Below are positions 23,763-35,403 of a stretch of 64,000 nt of DNA, one piece after another. How positions within the stretch are numbered: the first letter of the stretch is position 1; the number at the start of each line of letters is the position of its first letter. The position numbers and the translations under genes were made by a program. Below the pieces are notes generated by a model. That model did no database searches and was not told the origin of the DNA. It worked only from the letters and a program-made list of their open reading frames with translations. Origin of the DNA: Stereum hirsutum FP-91666 SS1 (Eukaryota > Basidiomycota > Agaricomycetes > Russulales > Stereaceae); the NCBI RefSeq assembly GCF_000264905.1, contig NW_006763139.1:1156313-1220312 (forward strand). Reading direction: 5' to 3'.

Positions 23763-25537
23763 TCATCCTCGCCGCGCCAACATCCCTTCCACCATCTCCG
23801 CGATACCAAGGCTGGCCGTCAACCCCGGACTCTCAATTCCCAATAAGCTAATCATCTGTCCCGCACTGCTGCCACCAGCCTTCTCCCCACCACTCGAGCG
23901 CAAGAAGTCTAAACTATGGTCCATCCTAAAGACAAAATCCTGGAAACCTCCACCTGGACCGACCAACTTCGGCCTGATCCCGACATAATCGGGCTTGAAC
24001 CCTTCCTGTACTACATCAGGGAGATATTGTCGCACGGCCTCGTACATCTGTATCAGACGCGAGTCGTCGGGGACTAAGTGACGCGTCCAGAAATCTGCCG
24101 TCTCGTCATCTGATTGTGAGTCTGAGAATGCGGAGGCTGGAGGCGATATCCATTCGAGGTCTGGTCCGAAACGGACGTTGCCTTCGAGGTCGAGAGTAAG
24201 ATGAGTCCCTAGAGATTGAAAGCCTGCTCCCGCCTGGCTTTTCTTCTCGGTTTTATCCTGCTTCGCAGCGGTGTCAGGACATGGGTATATAAGGTGGGAA
24301 ACCCCGTCTACGCCTGGTCCTTTGTAAGATGCGTATGACCCCTTCGCATGGAACATCTGTATCATCTTCCTCTCGCCGTCTCCTAACTTGGATATCAACG
24401 AGTTTAGGACCAATGGTCCAGAAAGGCCAGACGCGTTGATCAGTGTTCGAGCGAGCATCGAATCTGTCGCGACATCTTCGGCAGAGCTTGAGGTCGCTGA
24501 GCCTTCAGCGCCAGTGACCGCTTGAACCACCCACCCAGCCTCTCTGAATTCTGATCCTGGAGAAGGTTCGTAAGGATCTACACGGACTACCCGGGTAGAG
24601 TAGGCGAGTTCGCCGCCTTCCGTCTCCATTATATCCTTCTCGAGGCTCTCCATGAAGGAGTGCGAGTCAAGAATACCTGTTGAAGGGGAGAGGAGAGCGG
24701 CTTGGATGGAAGGCGAAAGACGAGGTTCCATCGAACGGGCTTCCGAGCCGGAGATGAGCTTCGTGGGCAGGGTGATAGTATTTTCACCAGACTTCCGAGG
24801 CGAAGTCGTAGATGGGGCCCATGGCGGTGGAACAGTAAGCGAGAGGGATTGGGCCTTGGAGTGGAGGGATTCGAGATAGGGAACTTGACTCGGGTCCGAG
24901 GCGACCACAAGTTTGCCTGTTTGGCGGTAGGGGACGGAGGTCGATGGGTCGTTGCAGTAGTCGTAAAGCAGTTGACGGCCACGGAGGCAGAGTTGGGTCT
25001 TCAGGGAGTCAGGAGGGTAGTATAGACCTGGAGAGATCAGCGTAAAAATTGTGAGTCAAGGCCAGCGCATAGCGTCGCATGATATTACATGGACACTTAC
25101 CGGCGTGAATCACCTCGGAGTTGCGGGAGCTATCGACAATATGGGGTAAAGACATGAGTGGCCCACAATCGAGGCGGTGAAGAGTATGTACCTGGTTTCC
25201 TCACCAACTCGAGTATGCCTCTCAAGAAGAAAGGTGGTCTTCTCCGGAAGCTTCTTGGACAGTTGTCGGGCTATCGCTAACCCGACTACACCTGCAAGGT
25301 ATGTCATCCATTAATGTGGCCCAAGGTTGGCATTCGTCTAGTACGGGATTATTTACCTCCTCCTATTATAAGAAAGTCCACAGCTGTCTCAGGTGCCTAC
25401 ATAATGACAGAAGACGAAACTTATGTTTATGACAGAACACATGTGTAATAAGATCGGCTGCATGTATGATAGCTACTGACCTTGTATTTGAAGCGCCCCC
25501 TCGAATTGAGCGCTAGAGATAATCCACGAATTGCCAT
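23763..25537 (-). CDS. L-2-hydroxyglutarate dehydrogenase, FAD-dependent, mitochondrial
   Basis: Oxidises L-2-hydroxyglutarate to 2-oxoglutarate, a metabolite-repair reaction at the mitochondrial inner membrane. The first exon starts MAIRGLSLALNSRGRFKYK, a short basic leader that fits a mitochondrial presequence. The dinucleotide-binding fold follows across two introns: VDFLIIGGGVVGLAIARQLS, then LLERHTRVGEE, and NSEVIHAGLYYPPDSLKTQL, a strong signature of this family. The long last exon includes ILDSHSFMESLEKDI and ends IEMVEGMLARRG-like (stop at 23763). Near the end, PDYVGIRPKLVGPGG is the conserved C-terminal flavin-contacting segment. The 3' end faces NDUFA12 tail to tail, 143 bp apart. 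Confidence 0.92.
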
Positions 25538-26337
25538 AAAGGCCTACTACACCGAGCGTTGAGTGATCATCGAAACCTCGAGCAGCCCAGCTATAAGTGA
25601 ATTCTACTCACAGAAAATCACTGTTCGTTGGGTGGTGTAAGCTTCCAAAAGTCTTCGAAAGGTGTCTGTGAAGGGATATGTGGCGTCGAGGGCCCGGGTG
25701 ACACGCGGCAGCACGGAGCGCACCGGAGCGGCACGGCAGTCCGTGACCAAATCGTCGAACTTGTCTTCCTCCTCCACCATCTTCGACCTCGGATCCTCGG
25801 ACTTCTCTGCTACGCAGGTCTACATTGCTACCAAATTAACGCCTATAGGACATCCATCCATATGCTATTGTTCAGTTTGCTCGAGCAAAAACGCCCGAGT
25901 TTTGTTCATGAGGGTCTCAGCGTCAAGATGAAACGATTTCTTGCTTCAGCAAAGTGGATTTCCGCTGCGCATCCCTGTTGCTTCTAATGAGGACGGCCTC
26001 TGTCGCACTGCTTTTATCCATTCTACCTCTGACTCATGGTTATACTCGGGCTCCGTGGTGGTCGTGCTACCCTTATCGACGCTCAACGAGTACTTTGTAA
26101 AGTTAGACTACATGTGCCTTGCGTTGCCGAGCAGCCCCCTGATGATTTGTGCGGATCTTCGAAGGCGCCACATCCCTCATCATGTCTACAGCAAGCCACA
26201 AACCTCCACAAACGCGGACATATAGATGGAGGATTCTGACCCAATCCATGATATAAGGCTCGCCCGAGGACATCCCGCTATTCGACACCCCGAAGACCCC
26301 TTGCCCCTCTGTGTTTCCCCCGTCCGTCACTTCTACC
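25538..26337. other. Intergenic between L2HGDH and the first P450, divergent promoters
   Basis: 800 bp between two divergently transcribed genes, so promoters of both should lie here. Short frames exist but show no family signature. A TATA-like TATATAGATG is near 26218, about 120 bp upstream of the P450 start. Confidence 0.4.
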
Positions 26338-28588
26338 ATGACCTTCTTCCTTGTGCTCGATGTCTTGCTTGCTGTAGTTGGTGTTTATCTTGTCAAAAAT
26401 ATCATATCGCGCCCGTCAACCGCCCCTTATCCGCCGGGGCCCAAGGGCTTACCCTTGGTCGGGAATGCGCTAGATATGCCGACATCTCAGGAGTGGAAGA
26501 CTTACGCACAATGGGGAAACCGTTGGGGTAAAGTGTTTTTACTTGTTCGTATACTGAGTCTGTGCTTACTTAGTCTTTCTGTCGCGTGCAGGTGGACTTG
26601 TTTACATCAACGTGCTCGGTCAACCCTTCATTATTGTCAACTCTTTGCAGACGGCCATAGAGATGCTTGACAAGAAGAGCTCGATATACTCTGACCGGCC
26701 CTTTTTCCGATTCAGCAGCGAGATTGTCGGATGGCTCAACACGCTTGCTCTGACACCATATGGAGATCGCTTCAGGGATTATCGACGAATGCTGCACTCC
26801 GTCATCGGGACCAGAATGGGCATTGGGAATTTCCATATTGTCGAGGAACAGGAGACGCATCGCTTCTTGCGTCGAGTGCTTCAGACGCCAGATGAGATAT
26901 CAGGGCACATTCGGTGGTGGGTGTTCATCAATCGTGGCATTGTGCCTAAGCCTCTGACATGCTTTCGTACATAGGGCAGCAGGCGCGATCATCCTTCGCA
27001 TTTCGCATGGCTATCCTGTGAAAGACAACGAGGATCCTTTTATCACGAATGCCGATATTGCGGTGGATCAGTTCTCTAAAAGCGCGAAGCCAGGTGCATT
27101 CTTGGTGGATTTTATCTCGTGGTGTAAGTGTCATGTCCAATATGACACTCTGAACACTTTGACCACTCAACTCATAACCCGGTGATATCAGTGAAATATG
27201 TACCAGAGTGGTTCCCTGGCACGCAGTGGAAGCAGGTAGCGAAAGCCTGGAAGAAGGATCTGAGCACGATGGCGGACGAGCCTCACGATTTCGTGAAGAA
27301 TCAGATGGTAGGCTTCGCACTTTCAGCTTTCCCTCTTAGCTTTCCCTTTTGATTTTGTCTTTGATCCTATAGGCGTCAGGTGCTGCCTTACCTTCTTTTA
27401 CTGCTACCCAGCTCGAACGACACTTGACTCCGGAACAAGAGTTCAATGTGAAATGGGCTGCTGCCTCTCTTTACTCGGTAGGTACATCTGCACGCCGTCA
27501 TTCCCCGGTCAAAGAAAGACTGACATGAAGTATATATGATTCGTATCTCAGGGTGGCGCAGACACTGTACGTTACGATGCCTTTTGTGTCATCAGACGGG
27601 GTTCTGAACATGTTGTACCAGACCGTGTCCTCTATATACAGTTTCTTCCTAGCGATGACTCTTCACCCGGACGCGCGGAACAGGGCACAAGCAGAGATTG
27701 ACGCTGTCGTTGGCCGTGACCGTCTCCCGACCTTCGCCGATAGGGAACACCTACCTTACACTGAAGCGCTTGTCCAGGAAGTTTTCAGGTTAGTCTCTCG
27801 CAACCTTCTTAGAACGGCGTCAAAGGTTAACCTTGGCCCACAGATGGCAGCCAGTGGTTCCGATGGGCGAGTCCTATTTCAGCCATCATCTCTTGACATC
27901 CTCTGATTATCCCCTCCCTGTGTATCAGGCTTGCCACACAGGCTTATCCAGGACGACGTACAAGAGGGATATATTATAAGAAAGGGCACAGTGGTCTTCA
28001 CTAACATCTGGTCGGTGTACTGATATACCTGCCTGCTCAAACCCAACACTAATCAAGATGGTTATAACCGTTAGGAAATTTCTTCATGACGAGGAAACCT
28101 ACCCGGATCCTATGTCATTTGATCCCGAGAGATTCTTGGGGCCGAAACCACAGATGGACCCTCGAACTGTCTGTTTTGGCTTCGGGCGGCGGTCAGTTCA
28201 GACTCCTCTACCCTATTCCCCCGCTGCTTCCGCTCAATACTTCTTCCCTTCCCTTCCCTTCCCTTCCCTTTTCAAAATACATAGTATCTGTCCAGGCCTG
28301 AACCTTGCAGATGCATCGGTGTTCATATCTTGCGCGATGACACTAGCGGTGTTCGATATCACGAAGGCAGTCGAGAACGGTGATGTCGTCGAACCAGAAG
28401 TTGAGTATACTAGCGGAACTATTAGGTGCGTGAATCCTCTCTACCCCCTCGTTTCATTTCGTCTCACGGTAGATGTTAATGATCTACATGAATGTAGCCA
28501 TCCAAAGCCATTCAAGTGTTCCATCAAACCTCGTTCGGAGAAGGCGGTCACACTGATACTGTCTGATGGTCTTTTCGGTGATGTCTGA
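26338..28588 (+). CDS. Cytochrome P450 monooxygenase (first of a pair)
   Basis: Heme-thiolate monooxygenase, ER-anchored. The start MTFFLVLDVLLAVVGVYLVK is a signal anchor followed by the proline hinge YPPGPKGLPLVGNALDMP. Further signatures: C-helix YGDRFRDYRRMLH, I-helix GGADT at an exon end, K-helix EALVQEVFRW (ExxR), PERF segment MSFDPERFLGP, heme loop FGFGRR joined by an intron to ICPGLNLAD. The protein ends LILSDGLFGDV. About nine introns; one (27867-27928) appears to be GC-AG, with donor GCGAGT. It resembles the Agaricomycete P450s often annotated as O-methylsterigmatocystin-oxidoreductase-like, but that label says little about substrate. It shares its intron pattern and most motifs with the P450 at 32351, so the two are likely tandem duplicates. 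Confidence 0.92.
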
Positions 28589-29324
28589 GTATATTGTCTG
28601 CTCGTCATTACCAGTAAAGAACAACGAGCCTCATCTCCCTTCCCTTCTGCTGTAATATATCCGTGTCTTCACATCTACTTTACCTAAGATATCGATCGAC
28701 GCACTTCTATTCCGCCCTTTGTCCTCTCTACCTCTTATTGATGACCTCTACTTCTCCTCGGAATCAACCTCAGGCTTCAAATGATGGTTTGAATGAGCTA
28801 TTACCATCATCACTGTTCGCAAGTTTTCGGCTTCGTTCCCTCTTTAACGCGGCTAGGTATGCCTAAATTTAGCTCCTCTCTTTCTTGAAAGTTACTTATC
28901 CTCACAGCGGTCCCTATCTGTGCAGGTTTCCGTCGTTCCGATCACATTGTTGCGTTCTTCGCAACTGTGAATAAGAGCTGGTGCCGTTTCTGCGCTTCGA
29001 TTGCTCGCTATTTTGCCGACTCTGGGCCCAACATGCTCTGTTTTACTAAGCAGTGGCATGCAGAAAATCAACATCACAGGAAATGCAGAACGAGGTCTCT
29101 CAGACGCCGTTCATGTCCCGATGGACCCAGAATATGAAGCTTTCCATCATTCACAGCTGCAAGACTTTCGAATACCTTACTGCAAGTAAATTAGAAGAAT
29201 CACCAATTTCGAGGTATATATATATTCGGTGCACCCAAGACTATGGATAGACGCTGCGAGAACATTATCCCCTCCACCTGTCCCCTTTCTCCACCCCAAC
29301 TTCTTCCCCCCTTCAGTACTAGTT

Positions 29325-31543
29325 ATGTCGACGATGGCACCCCCGGCTTTGGATAATACGTGCGTCTCCGTCACGCGGTTCCGCAGTTTCATTCATTACT
29401 GAACTTCATGCAGGATGGGTGTGATGTATGTCGGGATTGTTCTATCCGGCATGTATGTTGTCCAGTTACTCTTGCCGTGATTCTCGCTCATGGACCTCGC
29501 GTACGAACAGACTATACGGAAGTAAGACACAAGTCTAAAACGTTTGCTCCTTAACACACTGACGCCTGGCCAGTGACGTGTCTGCAGACTTGGTACTACT
29601 TCCAAGAGTACTACGCGACGGATACATTCTGGATCAAGCTTCTTGTTACTCTGTCCATTATGCCTAAACATAAGCTCGATAGTTGATGTGTACCCATAGG
29701 TCGTCATGGTTTGCTTGTTCGATACAGTTCATCAAGCCCTCATCACGCATACCGGTAAGCTTCCCAACTTTTTGCTGCAACAATCTGTCAAATAACGTAA
29801 CATGGCCTCGTTTTTCATAGGATATGCATACTTGGTAAGGCTGTGACCTGATCCATGAGATCTCTTTCATCATCTATCATCAAGGTCACCAATTATTTCA
29901 ACGTGGCATTCTTGGGAGAACTCGTCTGGTAGGTCTCAACGCGCCAGTGTGGCTTCTCGTGTCTGAACAATTCGTCCCTATGAAGGAGCATCCTAGTGAG
30001 TTGAACCTTCATAGATGAATTCCTGTTTTCTTACCCCGAGAGCGAGGCTGAGGTCCTCTTCAATGTACGTCATTGTCAACATCTCTAATAGCCTCAGACT
30101 GACTTGATCTGTCGCTAGGGCCTACTCGCACTACTTGTTCAAGGGTAAGCAATTGTTCATGATGTCTTGTTGAGCGGGATTGCTTACCCGCACTTGTTAG
30201 GTTCTTTGTAATGCGTATCTACAGATGTAGGCCAGCTCTTGACTATCTACATGACTATTGCTGAGGTATTGTCGGTCATAGTGAGCAACCAGAATATTTA
30301 CCTCTCGGGCGGCGTGGTACGTTTAACTTCTGCCCATCGATCGTGTAAAGGCCACGCTGATGTGGCCTTGGCCAGGGCATACTTGTTTTGACGCAGTTTC
30401 GTAAGTATCCGCCCTCAGGCTTCCATTGCACTGAATGTTCTGACTCATCTATCAAACCGCACAGTACTTATCATCGGTACGTGATCTCGTTGTGATCTAG
30501 CATGTCCATAAGCTTTGTTCTAATATGCTATACATGTTTTCTCAGCTTATACGGCACAAGCGTAAGTAGGCTCACCTTTTTCTGGTCAACATAACGTTTT
30601 ACGATGTACTTTTGATCCAGCTTCGAACTGAAGACTTATGTGGAACTTAACACCAAACTTCACGTACGCGCCCCACTTTCCTCTCATCGTGATTACAGGT
30701 CTTATTCATTCACAGGAACTCACATTGTCCATTAACGCGATCACGGCCGCGACTGACGTGCTAATTGCGGTTATTCTCTGCACCATGTTGCACAGCTCTC
30801 GAACGGGCTTCAAACGGTATTTGGGCCCTGTTTCAGCTCTAGCACATTTTAATAATGGCGATTTTGGCTTCAAAGCTCAGACACAATGATCACCAAGCTA
30901 GTAAGTCGTTAGGACTCTGTGCTTTTGGATGCAGATTCAATACCATGTACGCTATAGATCATCTTTACCGTGAACACGGGTTTGTTAACAAGGTACGGCG
31001 ACACCATATATTGAGGCCTCTTCACTAACCCCTCGTTGATATACAGCATCGACGCTATTTGTGGCCTTGCTACGGTGATATTTTCCAGCTCTTCCGACCA
31101 GAGAGGCTGAGATCTAATATGTCTATCGTCACAGGGTGCCGCATACCCTAACACCTTCATTTATATCCTGTTTTTCTTTGCCCTTGGCCGCCGTCAGTCC
31201 TCTTGGGATACCATATCATTTCTGCCTAGCTCACGCTACCACGTCAATTTAGTCTACGCGAACTCCCTTCTCGCCAGCCTTAATGCTCGTAGGTCGGTTC
31301 GTGCCGCGTCCCAGAACGAGGACGGCGCTACATCCGTCTCGCTCCAAAGGATGGCGCTCCCGCTCGGTAGCGTATGTTGTCTCTCCCAATCCTTCGTCCC
31401 CTCATCAGGCTCATCTCACTATTCTACTCTGTTAGGTGTCGAGAACTGAGACGAACCTTGCTATCCGGATTGGAACATCGCAGCAGTCGGCTCACGACCT
31501 CGAGGCACGTCAAAACCCGATCTCTCTATACGCAGGAGGCTGA
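29325..31543 (+). CDS. Seven-helix membrane protein of the DUF6534 type, with one apparent frameshift
   Basis: The exons read MSTMAPPALDN, TMGVMYVGIVLSG, an 11-nt microexon giving ILYG, then TCLQTWYYFQEYYATDTFWI, VVMVCLFDTVHQALITHTG, VTNYFNVAFLGELV, GLLALLVQGFFVMRIY, VLSVIVSNQNIYLSGG, ILVLTQFLLIIAYTAQAFEL, LTLSINAITAATDVLIAVIL, MITKLIIFTVNTGLLTSIDA and NTFIYILFFFALGRLYANSL followed by LASLNARRSVR. The last blocks are the signature of the Agaricomycete DUF6534 family, which has seven predicted helices and unknown function. The likely last exon ends NPISLYAGG (stop 31541-31543). About 16 introns. The frame does not join cleanly between FFVMRIY and GQLLTIYMTIAEV (about 30220-30235): a one-base shift or an unseen splice is needed, so a damaged copy is possible. 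Confidence 0.72.
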
Positions 31544-32350
31544 CCAGGCACAATCTAGGCCGGAGACATCAAACACATGCAGGACAACGATGGTCGTTTC
31601 TGACTGTTTCTGATCCAGGATCCCTTCTCTTTCGCGTGAAAAACTCAACTTTTCCAATTGCAGTCGGCTGGACGGTTTAAGTGTGAATATTTTCCGTAGA
31701 GCATTCTTTTGGAATGTCTGGACTCGTTGCTCTGCTCTTGGAGAGGGCATGTCTTCTCTCGTTCGCCGCCCGACAATCTGAGGGACGAGTGTAGCACGTA
31801 AATCCCGCCAATGAACGAGATCGTATTGGTGATCAGAATTTTGCTTCACAGAAATCTCAATTCCGCCGATCGGTCAAAACCGAAGTCAAAAATAATATTA
31901 CTTATACTGGAAGCGCTCGCCAGATGCGTTTCATGCGCAAGACTGTCTGAAGTTTAACTAGGATCGGCCAAGCTAGATGGAGGATCGACCGTACAGCAGG
32001 TTCGACTCAACCCTGCGAATTATGAAATGGTATAGCCGGTAATCAGGGTCGCGGTGGTTGTCCCTATTGATTGTTCCGAACCAGCCTGAACCATCGCTCG
32101 TGAAACAGTGTACCAGAGGCCAGGCTTCTCTCTCCACCGTTCCGTTCCTCGCTAGTCTAATCAGAACAATTTTATTATCTCCGGGCAGGATATGCCTGTA
32201 CGAAGCCTGCCCCCCGCGCTTCTACGATGCTATCTGGATCCTTCAAATGTTGTGGCAGCGTGTTGGAGCGGGGCACGCTTATGCTTTTTTCTCGTTCTTC
32301 GCCCTCTCTGTTTGCCGTTGAACCCCGCTTTCCTTTGAACCTTTTATAAC
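31544..32350. other. Intergenic, promoter side of the second P450
   Basis: No gene signature. Short open frames on both strands are not supported by splice patterns. The 30 bp just before the P450 start includes CCTTTTATAAC, a possible TATA-like element about 10 bp upstream of the ATG, which may be too close to act as one. Confidence 0.35.
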
Positions 32351-34539
32351 ATGGGAGGAACAATCGCTCTGCTAGATTTTGCGCTTGCTGGTCTTGGGAT
32401 ATGGTTGGCAAAGAGATTACTTGCTAAGAAGCCCGCCGCTCCCTTGCCGGTACGCTGTCTTATCCGTTACATGCCCGTCATGCCACTGTTCTTGCTTGAT
32501 GTCTCCATGTCTTTCCATAGCCTGGTCCGAAGCCTCTCCCAATCATAGGAAATGTCACCGATTTGCCCAAGACGCAGGAATGGTTGACTTTTGCTGGGTG
32601 GGGCAAACAGTACGGTATGTAGCATTGTGCAAAGGATCTGTTTCGTGCTCTTTCCTGATGCTGTCATTGGCGTCAACAGGGGGTATCATCTATGTCGATG
32701 CGCTGGGTCAACCTATGATGATTGTTAACGACGCGAAGATCGCCTTCGAGATGCTTGACAAGAAGAGCGCCATCTACAGCGACCGTCCTGTTCTCATCAT
32801 GGCCAGTATCCTTACAGGTTGGAAGAACACCCTCGCCCTCAGTCCGTACGGGCATCGTTTCCGCGAGTACAGAAAGCATCTGTTTCGCCTCATGGGCTCC
32901 CGCGCGAACGTCGAGCCGCAGATCGACCTGATAGAGACCCAGACACATAGCTTCTTGAAGATGACTCTTGCAAAGCCCGAGGCTGTTTCAATGAACATCC
33001 GGAAGTGAGTTCAGATCAATATAGATATTATCTTAGTCTATAGCAATGCTGAGCTCATACTCAGATCTACTGGCGCTATTATTCTCTACATGGTATATGG
33101 CTATAAGGTGAAGGAGGAAACTGATGAGCTGGTCGCTCTCGTGGACCTCGCCACAGATCAATTCTCTCAAATGTCTGCTCCTGGTGCATATCTCGTTGAC
33201 GTGTTTCCTGCCCGTACGTGGAAATGGTTCAACTCTTCAGACTTTCCTGGGCGTCACCATTGTACTACATCCACATAGTCCAATACATGCCAACGTTCAT
33301 CACACCATTCAAACAGAGGGCGGTTGCCTGGAAAAAAACGCTCTGCGATATGGCTGATCTTCCGTTCAACTTGGTGAAGGCCAACATGGTGCGTCGTCGG
33401 ACTACAATCATAAACACTGTTTACTAGCAAGCTCACAAGTAACTGCAGGCTAAGGGCACGGCAGAGTCTTCGTTCAGCTCCAACCTACTAGATTCTAAGC
33501 AACTCACCCCAGAGGAGGAGGACATAGTCAAATGGTCTGCCGCTTCTCTCTACGGTTTGTAGTCTTCCCTGGTTTTCTCGTTGTTCTCAGACACTCACAA
33601 CTTTGGCCTACAGGTGGAGGAGCTGATACGGTCTGTATAATACTCGAACCAATCTGGCTATCTATTAGCTGACACCCTTCTTATTCGAAGTCTGTCTCCT
33701 CGGTATACTCTTTCTTCTTGGCCATGACGCTGTTCCCGAATGTCCAGAAGAAGGCTCAGGCCGAAATTGATGCGGTCATCGGTCACGAAAGGCTCCCTAC
33801 TCATGCTGACCGTGAACGCCTCCCGTACGTCAATGCTTTGGTCACTGAAGTACTTCGGTGGAATCCTGTGGCTGTGAGTACCGCTCATTTCCTCTAGCAT
33901 TGCGTGGCGGGGTTTTGACAAATATTACCATTACATCCTCAGCCTCTCGGTGAGCCGCTTCCAGAATCCTTTGGTTGCTGTGCCTGATCTCGTTCAGGCG
34001 TTCCTCATCGTGTAATGGAGGACGATATTCACGACGGTTACTTCATCCCTAAGGGCACAATAATCATTGCTAATCTCTGGTGCGTGATGTCCTCACAACA
34101 CACCTCAATGTGTTTCTTCTGACGCTGTCGTGACCACATAGGAACATGCTCCATGAGCCAGAACGTTATCCAAACCCCCTGGAATTCTCACCTGAACGTT
34201 TCCTTGACCAAAATCCACAGGAAGACCCCCGTACAATGTGCTTCGGCTTTGGACGCCGCATCTGTCCAGGCCTTCAGCTCGCTGACGTCTCCGTGTGGAT
34301 CTCCTGCGCTATGTCCCTTGCTGTTTTCGACATCACGAAGAAGCTGGACGAGAATGGCATTCCTATTGTGCCAGTCCCTAAGTACACCGATGGTACTATC
34401 AGGCGAGTACTGGTCTGTCTGATTGCTCGATCATTCAGACTTATAACACCATGCATCTTACAGTCACCCTGAGCCATTCAAATGCATAATCAAGCCACGT
34501 TCGACAAAGGCTGAGGAACTTATCCTCCTTGAGCACTAA
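32351..34539 (+). CDS. Cytochrome P450 monooxygenase (second of a pair)
   Basis: Starts MGGTIALLDFALAGLGIWLA, an N-terminal membrane anchor. An intron then joins to PGPKPLPIIGNVTDLPKTQE. Motifs: YGHRFREYRKHLFRLMG (C-helix), GGADT (I-helix oxygen-binding motif at an exon end, as in the first P450), VTEVLRWNPVA (ExxR), PLGVPHRV, LEFSPERFLD, and the uninterrupted heme loop FGFGRRICPGLQLAD with its Cys ligand. It ends EELILLEH. About nine introns. In the first P450 the heme loop is split by an intron; here it is not, which points to intron loss or gain since duplication. The substrate is not predictable from sequence. Together with the membrane-protein gene between them, the pair may form a small same-strand accessory cluster. 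Confidence 0.92.
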
Positions 34540-34906
34540 ATATTTCGCCTTTGAATAATCATATGTCTTCCCTTTATCATTGACTCGTTAACCCCTCCCC
34601 TCTCTTCTCTTTCCTCACCTATCATTTGACACTTCAACTTTTTGCCCTCCAAATACGTATCGCTGTGATTCTCAATGATGACCGCCATGTGAAAGGGTCG
34701 GATGTGCACATTTCTAAAGCAGATGCTTTTCGAAAAACTACGTTTCTGTACGCTATAATTCTCCACAGGTTGTCGATCTCTCAGTAATTAGCCAACATAT
34801 GTTCTTTACTCAGCCGCCCATCTGGCGTTGCCAAATCATCCAAGTACCAACTTTGTTCCCCTCAATCTGTTAAGGAAGTGGGTGCAAAACAAATGAACAC
34901 AATTGA

Positions 34907-34988
34907 TGACCACCGCAGGACTCGAACCTGCAGCCTTTTGGTATGGAGGCAATCGAAGCCAAACGCGCTACCATTGCGCCAGGTAGCC
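34907..34988 (-). tRNA. Intron-containing tRNA, probably Arg(TCG); Trp(CCA) is the alternative
   Basis: The minus strand folds into a full cloverleaf. The acceptor pairs GGCTACC with GGTGGTC (two G-U pairs), discriminator A. The D arm is GCGC-AATGGTA-GCGC. The anticodon stem is TTTGG/CCAAA around a 17-nt loop, and the T arm is GCAGG-TTCGAGT-CCTGC. If the intron sits at the usual 37/38 position, the loop is CTTCGA plus A with a 10-nt intron TTGCCTCCAT, giving anticodon TCG (Arg). The D arm and discriminator A look more like tRNA-Trp, and CCA does occur in the loop, but only with a non-standard intron position. Confidence 0.88.
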
Positions 34989-35403
34989 ATATATAGAGTT
35001 ATGTGCATGACTTACACCGACCTTGAGTCCTGTAGAAGCCCCATCATACTCAAGTCATTAAAGGCTCATAAAAAGGAAAAGATATATATGAGACTCTGAA
35101 GAAAGAATTGTTTCACAGTTTCGCGATGGTATGTCAAAGGCAAGTGAATAAAACCGTGCCAGAGACCGTGAAAGGAAGGCAACCTACTGCAGGCAACTAC
35201 CAAAGTATGGTAACTTACGGAGACGTACATATTTGGTCATTTCGAGGATGAGAGGAGTGTGCGATGTTCAGCCCTTGAGGAGCTCTGCCAGAGTGGGGAT
35301 AATATCTCAATGGCAGACAGTCTGGTTGATAGAACCTGTGCAAAGCACTTGGCTTGGACGTAGTACCTGCCGGCGAACGCAAGAGCAAACATATAACAAC
35401 GCA
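34989..35403. other. Short intergenic region between tRNA and Trs65 3' end
   Basis: About 400 bp. It holds the tRNA 5' flank and the 3' region of the Trs65 gene. No other feature seen. Confidence 0.4.

Noticed and set aside
28241..28272. CCCTT repeats in the first P450
   Set aside because: A short pyrimidine microsatellite inside an intron; it probably only extends the polypyrimidine tract.
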